A program made the position numbers and the translations under genes. Positions 33,569 through 38,277 of a stretch of DNA of 38,277 nt are shown in pieces. Location of the stretch: assembly GCA_002723415.1 (NCBI GenBank), contig PBOA01000027.1, positions 1 to 38,277 on the forward strand, written 5' to 3'. This DNA is from Chloroflexota bacterium (GTDB lineage Bacteria > Chloroflexota > Dehalococcoidia > Lucifugimonadales > GCA-002723415). The notes below the pieces were generated by a model. It was not told where the DNA came from, did not search any database, and was given only the letters and a program-made list of their open reading frames with translations. Within the stretch, counting starts at the first letter, position 1. Every line of letters starts with the position of its first letter.

Positions 33569-34531
33569 TTATAATCTGCGTCTTAATTTTGGATCTAACA
33601 TATCCCTTAGCCCATCACCCATTAGGTTTATAGATGTTACTGCAATTGCTAAAAACAAACCTGGATAAAATATTACCCACATTGCTTTATGAATAAAAGA
33701 TCTTCCTTCAGCCATAACATTACCCCATGTAGCTTGAGTTGAAGGAGGTACTCCTGCACCTAAGAAGCTTAAATAGGCTTCTGTTAACATTGCTCCAGCT
33801 GCTACAAATGTTCCCATAATAATTAAAGGAGCTATAAGGTTTGGTATTATATGTCGAGCGATTATCCTTATATAGCCTGCACCTACTGCTTTCGCAGCTT
33901 CGATATAAACTTGTTCTCTTAAACTAAGAACAGATGCCCTTGCTACTCTTGTCATCCTAGGAGTATCAACTATAACTATTGCAGTAATAACGGTCCAAAC
34001 TCCAGGTTGCAGCAGCATCATTAATGCTATAGCTAATAATAAGCTAGGAATAGCCATAACTCCATCCATAAATCTCATTAGTATCGAATCAACCATACGA
34101 AAATATCCAGCAATAGAGCCAAAAATTGCTCCTAATAAAACACTTATAGATGCAACAGCAAATCCTATAAACAATGAAACTTTTCCACCGTCTATAGTCC
34201 TGCTATATATATCTCTGCCAAATGCATCAGAACCAAACCAATAGGTTTTACCAGTTTCTTCAGATTTTTCAGCAGGAGGTTGAAATCTATCATCCATTTC
34301 AATATCATTTGGATCATACGTCATCAAAAAAGGTGATAGTAAGCTTATTAGTACCATGATAACAATAATAATAATACCTGAAGACATTGTTGGTTGTTGT
34401 TTTATATTACGTATAAGAATTTTTGGATTTTTTATAATTGAGATTAAATAATCAATAATGCCAATTATAAATCCTAGAGGACTTTCTCTAAAGGCTTCAA
34501 TTATAGTGTTATTTGTTGTTTGTTTAAACAT
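33569..34531 (-). CDS. dppC: Peptide/nickel ABC transporter permease, DppC-like
   Basis: The 320-residue integral membrane protein is the second permease of an oligopeptide/dipeptide/nickel-type importer. A cytoplasmic N-terminus precedes a membrane helix near 50-70 (GIIIIVIMVLISLLSPFL), the family segment DDRFQPPAEKSEETGKTYWFGSDAFGRDIYSRTIDGGKVSL, and five further helices. The EAA loop contacting the ATPase is ASVLSLREQVYIEAAKAVGAG. The end, SINLMGDGLRDMLDPKLRRR, is typical of DppC. AAGGAT precedes the ATG; the start overlaps the DppB stop by one base. No ATPase genes follow: the next gene is convergent. Confidence 0.92.
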   Translation of the reverse strand: MFKQTTNNTIIEAFRESPLGFIIGIIDYLISIIKNPKILIRNIKQQPTMSSGIIIIVIMVLISLLSPFLMTYDPNDIEMDDRFQPPAEKSEETGKTYWFGSDAFGRDIYSRTIDGGKVSLFIGFAVASISVLLGAIFGSIAGYFRMVDSILMRFMDGVMAIPSLLLAIALMMLLQPGVWTVITAIVIVDTPRMTRVARASVLSLREQVYIEAAKAVGAGYIRIIARHIIPNLIAPLIIMGTFVAAGAMLTEAYLSFLGAGVPPSTQATWGNVMAEGRSFIHKAMWVIFYPGLFLAIAVTSINLMGDGLRDMLDPKLRRRL

Positions 34532-35487
34532 TAATATCTAATCCTTGGGTCTAAAAATGCATATGCAATATCAATTATTAAATTAATATATACGTATGCA
34601 GCTCCAATAAGTATTATTAAGCCTTGAATAATAGGATAGTCTCTAGTTGATATAGCTTCTGCAGCCATTCTGCCTAAGCCAGGTATAGCATATACATTTT
34701 CAGTAACTACAGCACCTGATAATAACCCTGCAAGGCCTAAACCTATTATAGTTATTATAGGAAGGGATGCATTTCTTAATGCATGTCTTATTAGAACTAT
34801 TCTTTCTCCTAATCCTTTTGCTCTGGCAGTACGTATATAATCTTCTTTTAAAACTTCTAAAACACTAGCACGAGTCATTCTAGCAATTCCAGCTAATACT
34901 AAAAGTCCTAGGGATAATACTGGTAGAATCATATGTCTAACAAATTCCCAAGGGTCTTCTGTTATAGATGTAAATGTTGCAACAGGAAGTATCGCTTCAT
35001 CTCTTCCAAAAGCCCATAATCCAAATAACCATATAAAGATATAACCAAGCCAAAATACTGGAACAGAAAAAGCTATAGCACAAAATAGCATTATTAAACG
35101 ATCTATTATAGTATTTGCTTTCCAGGCAGCTATTACGCCTAAAGGTAGCGCAATTAACATTGCCATTAATTGTGTTGTTATAGTCAATGAAAGAGTTGGT
35201 TCTAGTCTCCCTTTGATTAATTCCATTACTGGTTTCCCTGATCTGAGTGATTTGCCCAAATCTCCTTTTGCCATGTTTGAAACCCAAACCCATAATTGCA
35301 TATGTACAGGTTTGTCTAACCCTAGGTTCTCTTTCACAAATTGATATTCTTCAGGAGTAGCTTCGTGGCCAGCAATTAAGGTTGCAGGGTCACCTGGAAC
35401 TAAACGTAGTAAAAAAAAAGTTAAAGCAGCCAAAACTATTAATACTGGTATGCTTGCTAAAATTCTTCTAGTTATATAGGGTATCAT
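34531..35487 (-). CDS. dppB: Peptide/nickel ABC transporter permease, DppB-like
   Basis: The 318-residue permease begins ITRRILASIPVLIVLAALTFFLLRLVPGDPA, the DppB signature, and has six membrane helices. The EAA loop is VLEVLKEDYIRTARAKGLGERI, and the end is LIIDIAYAFLDPRIRY. It pairs with DppC to form the channel for peptides, nickel complexes or sugars. The start lacks a visible ribosome site, and the gene is separated from the binding protein by 158 bases containing a terminator-like hairpin, so its expression may be lower than that of the binding protein. Confidence 0.92.
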   Translation of the reverse strand: MIPYITRRILASIPVLIVLAALTFFLLRLVPGDPATLIAGHEATPEEYQFVKENLGLDKPVHMQLWVWVSNMAKGDLGKSLRSGKPVMELIKGRLEPTLSLTITTQLMAMLIALPLGVIAAWKANTIIDRLIMLFCAIAFSVPVFWLGYIFIWLFGLWAFGRDEAILPVATFTSITEDPWEFVRHMILPVLSLGLLVLAGIARMTRASVLEVLKEDYIRTARAKGLGERIVLIRHALRNASLPIITIIGLGLAGLLSGAVVTENVYAIPGLGRMAAEAISTRDYPIIQGLIILIGAAYVYINLIIDIAYAFLDPRIRY

Positions 35488-35577
35488 ATAAAAATTAACC
35501 TTATATCTTTAGATTACAAATTTAATATTCGGAAATTATACCATTATTAAAAGCTTAGAACAATAAATAATATATAT

Positions 35578-35618
35578 AAAAAACCCAGTGTATAGATTAA
35601 TACACACTGGGTTTTTTT
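35578..35618 (-). terminator. Intrinsic terminator-like hairpin between dppA and dppB
   Basis: CCCAGTGT (35584-35591) and ACACTGGG (35604-35611) form a perfect 8-bp stem, flanked by six A's (35578-35583) and seven T's (35612-35618). On the minus strand the stem ends in a U tract after dppA. It would let some transcripts stop after the binding protein and others read into the permeases. The symmetry means it may also work on the other strand. Confidence 0.75.
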
Positions 35619-35645
35619 ACTAACTAAATATATATATAGACTATA

Positions 35646-37553
35646 TTATTTTTTCTTATCTGCATCCCCCCACCATTGGTTAAGATATAGTGGTGATCCT
35701 ACAGGGTGTCCTCTTACTTCTGAATCACGAATATTTTTGTCGTGAAGTCTAAGTTGGAAGAATTGACCGAAGTGAACTCTTCGAGGGTCAGACCATGCAA
35801 GGTCAGCCATTTGCTTAGTAATTTCAAGCTCTTCAGCTCTATTCTTAGCTTTAGCAAAATCTTTTCTTAATTGATGCATTTTATCACCAGTATCATATCC
35901 TACTCCGTATGGATATCCTGCAACTCCAAGAGTTTCAGTGTTAGTAGTTCCATCAGTTGTTCTGTAGTGAGTAGCAACTAGAGGGTGATACAAGTTAGAG
36001 CTATTCCAGTTAGTGAATATATGCCAACCTTCAGCTTTACTTAACATTCCGATTTGTCCAGACCAGTCAGTAGCATAAATTTCAGCATTAATACCGACAG
36101 CTTTTAATTGCTCTAGCAATACTGGAGCTTGTGGGTGAATAGTTGGAAAGTCAGTAGGGTCAAGAATTATAATTGGCTCACCAGCATAACCCGCTTCTTG
36201 CAATAATGCTTTAGCTTTATCAGGATTATTTTGGTTATATAATTCTTCATTTTTGCTAGGTTCTTCCCATGCAACTCCACAGTGCTGTAAGGATGGACAT
36301 AGAGTCCATAAACTTTTTTCTCCATATCCTTTCATCACTTCTTCAGCGTTAATAGCAGCTCGGATAGCCCTTCTCATTAATCTACCTTGGTCAGTGAATC
36401 CAGTTAAAGGTGTCCCAGTGTTAAATCCAATATCTGGCTGTGCACCAGGATTTCCAACGTGGATACCGATTTTATCTTGATGTTTCATAGCTTCTTCGTA
36501 GAAGTCACCAGAAATTACATCTAGAGAGTCAACTTCACCTGTTATAAGTGCAGCAACACGAGTTTCCTGGTCAGGAATTTCGATGGTATGTAATCTTTGG
36601 AAATAGCCTAGTTTTGCTCCAGCTCTATAGCTAGGAGTTTCTTCTCTAGGTACATAAGCATCATATCTATCTAAAATCACATCTTTACCTTGGTTCCATT
36701 CAACGAATTTATAAGGACCAGATGCATTAAATTCTTGAGCAAGTTCTGTCATGTATTTGTCTACAGTAGCTTTAGGCATGATTTGAGGTTGAGTACCACC
36801 AACATAGCCTAGTGCCATTAATAGAAGACCAGTAGGTTCAGTTAAGTGAATAACAAATTGATCATCATTAACAATTTCAAAAGCAGAATCAACGCTTCCA
36901 CCTTTTAAGCGATCTTTGATAGATGGGCCAAAAGAACCATCTTTTCCAAGATATCTCGCAAAGGATGCTTTAACGTCTTCAGAAGTAGGTTGACCTCCGT
37001 CATGCCAACTTCTTCCATCTCTTAAAGTGAATGAATAATGAGCACCTTCTGAGTCTTCAGAAATTGTCCATACATCAGCTAAGTCACCTTTAAGTGCTCC
37101 ACTTCCATCCCATTGAGCAAGGGATTCCCAGAAGTGCCATGAAACACCTCTACCTACAGCTGTTCCAGATAACATTCCGTCAAGGTTTGGTACATTACCT
37201 TGTGGAACCCATCTTAAAGTTCCTCCGAATCGATCTTTGTTGAATTTTTCAGTGTCCATGTCACCAATTGCAGGCCCAGCAAGTATGTCAGCAATTGAGC
37301 TGCCTGTTTGATACATAGCAGCAGCAGGAGCAGACTTATCTTGTTTTGGAGCAGGCTTAGCGGTAGGTGCAGCAGCAGGAGCTGCTGTTGGTACTACTGG
37401 AGTAGCTACTCCGCCAGCAACAGGTTCTGATTTACCTTGAGGGGCAGGTGCAGCAGGAGCTACTACTGTCTCTTCTTCATCAGATCCACATGCAACAAGA
37501 AGTAAAGATCCTATTATAGTTAAAGGAACTAACCATAATAATTTTTTCTTCAT
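35646..37553 (-). CDS. dppA: ABC transporter substrate-binding lipoprotein, DppA-like
   Basis: The 635-residue lipoprotein binds the transported peptide or metal complex outside the cell. Residues 1-22 are a signal peptide with lipobox L-V-A-C (C22). A long Ala/Pro/Lys linker (about 28-80) follows. The family-5 binding domain runs from about 107, with FTLRDGRSWHDGGQPTSEDV, FVEWNQGKDVILDRYDAY, RVAALITGEVDSLDV and LEQLKAVGINAEIY. AAAGGAGG before the ATG is the strongest ribosome site in the window, and base composition is visibly less AT-rich, both consistent with high expression. Substrate unknown. No matching ATPases lie here. Confidence 0.93.
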   Translation of the reverse strand: MKKKLLWLVPLTIIGSLLLVACGSDEEETVVAPAAPAPQGKSEPVAGGVATPVVPTAAPAAAPTAKPAPKQDKSAPAAAMYQTGSSIADILAGPAIGDMDTEKFNKDRFGGTLRWVPQGNVPNLDGMLSGTAVGRGVSWHFWESLAQWDGSGALKGDLADVWTISEDSEGAHYSFTLRDGRSWHDGGQPTSEDVKASFARYLGKDGSFGPSIKDRLKGGSVDSAFEIVNDDQFVIHLTEPTGLLLMALGYVGGTQPQIMPKATVDKYMTELAQEFNASGPYKFVEWNQGKDVILDRYDAYVPREETPSYRAGAKLGYFQRLHTIEIPDQETRVAALITGEVDSLDVISGDFYEEAMKHQDKIGIHVGNPGAQPDIGFNTGTPLTGFTDQGRLMRRAIRAAINAEEVMKGYGEKSLWTLCPSLQHCGVAWEEPSKNEELYNQNNPDKAKALLQEAGYAGEPIIILDPTDFPTIHPQAPVLLEQLKAVGINAEIYATDWSGQIGMLSKAEGWHIFTNWNSSNLYHPLVATHYRTTDGTTNTETLGVAGYPYGVGYDTGDKMHQLRKDFAKAKNRAEELEITKQMADLAWSDPRRVHFGQFFQLRLHDKNIRDSEVRGHPVGSPLYLNQWWGDADKKK

Positions 37554-37619
37554 TATAATCCTCCTTTAGATTATTCCATTGCAATTAAATATAAAATTAC
37601 AAACTTTTTGAGTATTGGT

Positions 37620-37649
37620 ATGTTAACTTAATCTTTGTAAATTTGTCAA
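37620..37649 (-). promoter_or_regulatory. Promoter for the dppABC transporter genes
   Basis: On the minus strand a perfect TTGACA (37649-37644) is followed after 18 bases by TAACAT (37625-37620), a weaker -10. A leader of about 60 nt would precede the dppA start. The -35 lies 15 bases from the divergent -35 at 37665. Confidence 0.4.
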
Positions 37650-37664
37650 GCAAATTCTTTACTA

Positions 37665-37693
37665 TTGACGTTAATATTTACAGCTTGTAATAT
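37665..37693 (+). promoter_or_regulatory. Promoter for the class IV aminotransferase gene
   Basis: TTGACG (37665-37670), a 17-base spacer and TAATAT (37688-37693) give a good match. The start would be near 37700, leaving an unusually long leader of about 138 nt, in which an AT repeat (about 37717-37733) sits. A TATAAT at 37738-37743 is an alternative -10 without a -35. Confidence 0.45.
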
Positions 37694-37837
37694 GTTTTAA
37701 CTATAAGTACATCTAAAATATATATATATATATTAAATATAATGTATCCTAACTAATCTTAAATAAATTGGAAAACCTAAATATGCTAACAGTCTTTGAA
37801 TAAAAGATTTTTAAATAGTTAATTAAGGAGGCTAATA

Positions 37838-38277
37838 ATGGTTACTGCAGATTATAAAGTGGATTATTCAAACTTTGAGACTTATTTTAATGGAGAATGG
37901 ATCCCTTATAGAGAAGTTCTAATAAATCCTGAAGACAGAGGATTTACTTTAGCAGATGTAGTGTTTGATATTGGGCGAACATTTAACGGAAAGCCTTTTG
38001 CATTAGACCATCATATAAATAGAATGTATAAATCTCTACAATATGTGAGAATTGATCCTCAGATGGATGCAGAACATATGACATCCATTTGTGAAGAGGC
38101 GGTTCAAAGAAATAATAAATATTTGGATGAATCTGGAGATTTCACTATACATCCTTGGGTAACTCGCGGAGTTGGCAGTGTGACTAGCTCTAATCCAACT
38201 GTTTGCATTTCTATTAAGCCCGTAAATTTTGCTGCTTTTGCAAAAGCATATATAGATGGAGTTAAGGCTGTAATTGC
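37838..38277 (+). CDS. Class IV aminotransferase, N-terminal part (runs off window end)
   Basis: The ATG at 37838 follows AAGGAGG and opens 146 codons to the edge. FNGEWIPYREVLINPEDRGFTLADVVFDIGRTFNGKPFALDHHINRM is the fold-type IV PLP transaminase start, as in D-amino-acid and branched-chain aminotransferases and aminodeoxychorismate lyase: an N-terminal FNG strand, 'DRGF..AD..FD..R' and the H-x-x-R phosphate-loop arginine. The middle strand T-R-G-V-G is also typical. The PLP lysine lies beyond the window. Branched-chain, D-alanine and (R)-amine transaminase functions are all possible. It is divergent from dppA. Confidence 0.85.
   Translation, partial: MVTADYKVDYSNFETYFNGEWIPYREVLINPEDRGFTLADVVFDIGRTFNGKPFALDHHINRMYKSLQYVRIDPQMDAEHMTSICEEAVQRNNKYLDESGDFTIHPWVTRGVGSVTSSNPTVCISIKPVNFAAFAKAYIDGVKAVI

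Noticed and set aside
33553..33573. AT-only inverted repeat spanning both stop codons of the convergent PQQ and dppC genes
   Set aside because: The 8-base arms are all A/T with no T tract, so the hairpin would be weak; such repeats are expected in this DNA.
37717..37733. TA dinucleotide run as a repeat element
   Set aside because: It is a short low-complexity AT run in a leader, common in AT-rich genomes, with no sign of mobility.
1..38277. CRISPR array, prophage or anti-phage defence island
   Set aside because: I see no regularly spaced repeats, no phage structural genes and no recognisable defence nucleases, and most genes are metabolic, envelope or core.

Overview
The window is AT-rich, densely coded bacterial chromosome with short intergenic gaps, many start-stop overlaps and several non-ATG starts (TTG, GTG). 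I recognise no phage, plasmid or conjugation genes, no rRNA and no CRISPR array. Features suggesting a marine Chloroflexota of the SAR202/Dehalococcoidia type are coenzyme F420 genes (cofD, cofC) beside a luciferase-like flavin oxidoreductase, a CxxxC-type DnaG zinc finger, a vegetative sigma factor with a long insert between regions 1.2 and 2, a lipoprotein with a PTPTPQ linker, and a peptide-ABC binding lipoprotein with an Ala/Pro linker. The lineage is an inference from gene content and style, not from a marker tree.

Layout. 1-2069 (minus): the edge of a lipoprotein gene, a membrane protein and an unrecognised protein with a possible ribbon-helix-helix start. 2070-2532 is gene-free but holds a hairpin and a promoter-like pair. 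2533-4295 (minus): an amidohydrolase and a small unknown protein. 4463-6809 (plus): a membrane protein, a beta-lactamase-fold serine hydrolase and a small unknown. 6862-7431 (minus): a P-loop kinase. 7506-12528 (plus): a CREST/ceramidase-like membrane hydrolase, a DUF418 membrane protein, a YaaA-family protein, an MFS exporter, an adenylate-kinase-like NTPase and two very short membrane peptides. 12537-13758 (minus): a PEP mutase/isocitrate lyase-family enzyme and a small partner. 13973-16204 (plus): three tandem paralogous coiled-coil lipoproteins and a DUF1294 membrane protein. 16266-17807: a GNAT protein, a membrane protein and a glutaredoxin-like protein. 17847-23301: tRNA-Asp, glnS, cofD, cofC, an LLM flavin oxidoreductase and an SDR. 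23309-25403 (minus): a SelA-like PLP enzyme, a cupin and a membrane-anchored protein. 25575-33562 (plus): dgt, two small unknowns, dnaG, rpoD, a phosphoribosyltransferase, a DUF362 protein and a membrane-anchored PQQ-type propeller. 33569-37553 (minus): a peptide/nickel-type ABC importer (binding protein and two permeases, no ATPases). 37838-end (plus): the start of a class IV aminotransferase.

How the genes fit together. Two core processes stand out. One is F420 cofactor assembly (CofC makes the activated phospho-compound, CofD joins it to Fo), next to a flavoenzyme of a family that often uses F420. The other is replication/transcription initiation (dgt, dnaG, rpoD). The rest is transport, envelope and small-molecule metabolism. 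The most unusual items are the three tandem coiled-coil lipoproteins with the Cys at residue 19 in each, the two short membrane ORFs behind an extended -10 promoter, and an SDR whose catalytic lysine is cysteine. I did not find one complete, clearly new multi-gene system.
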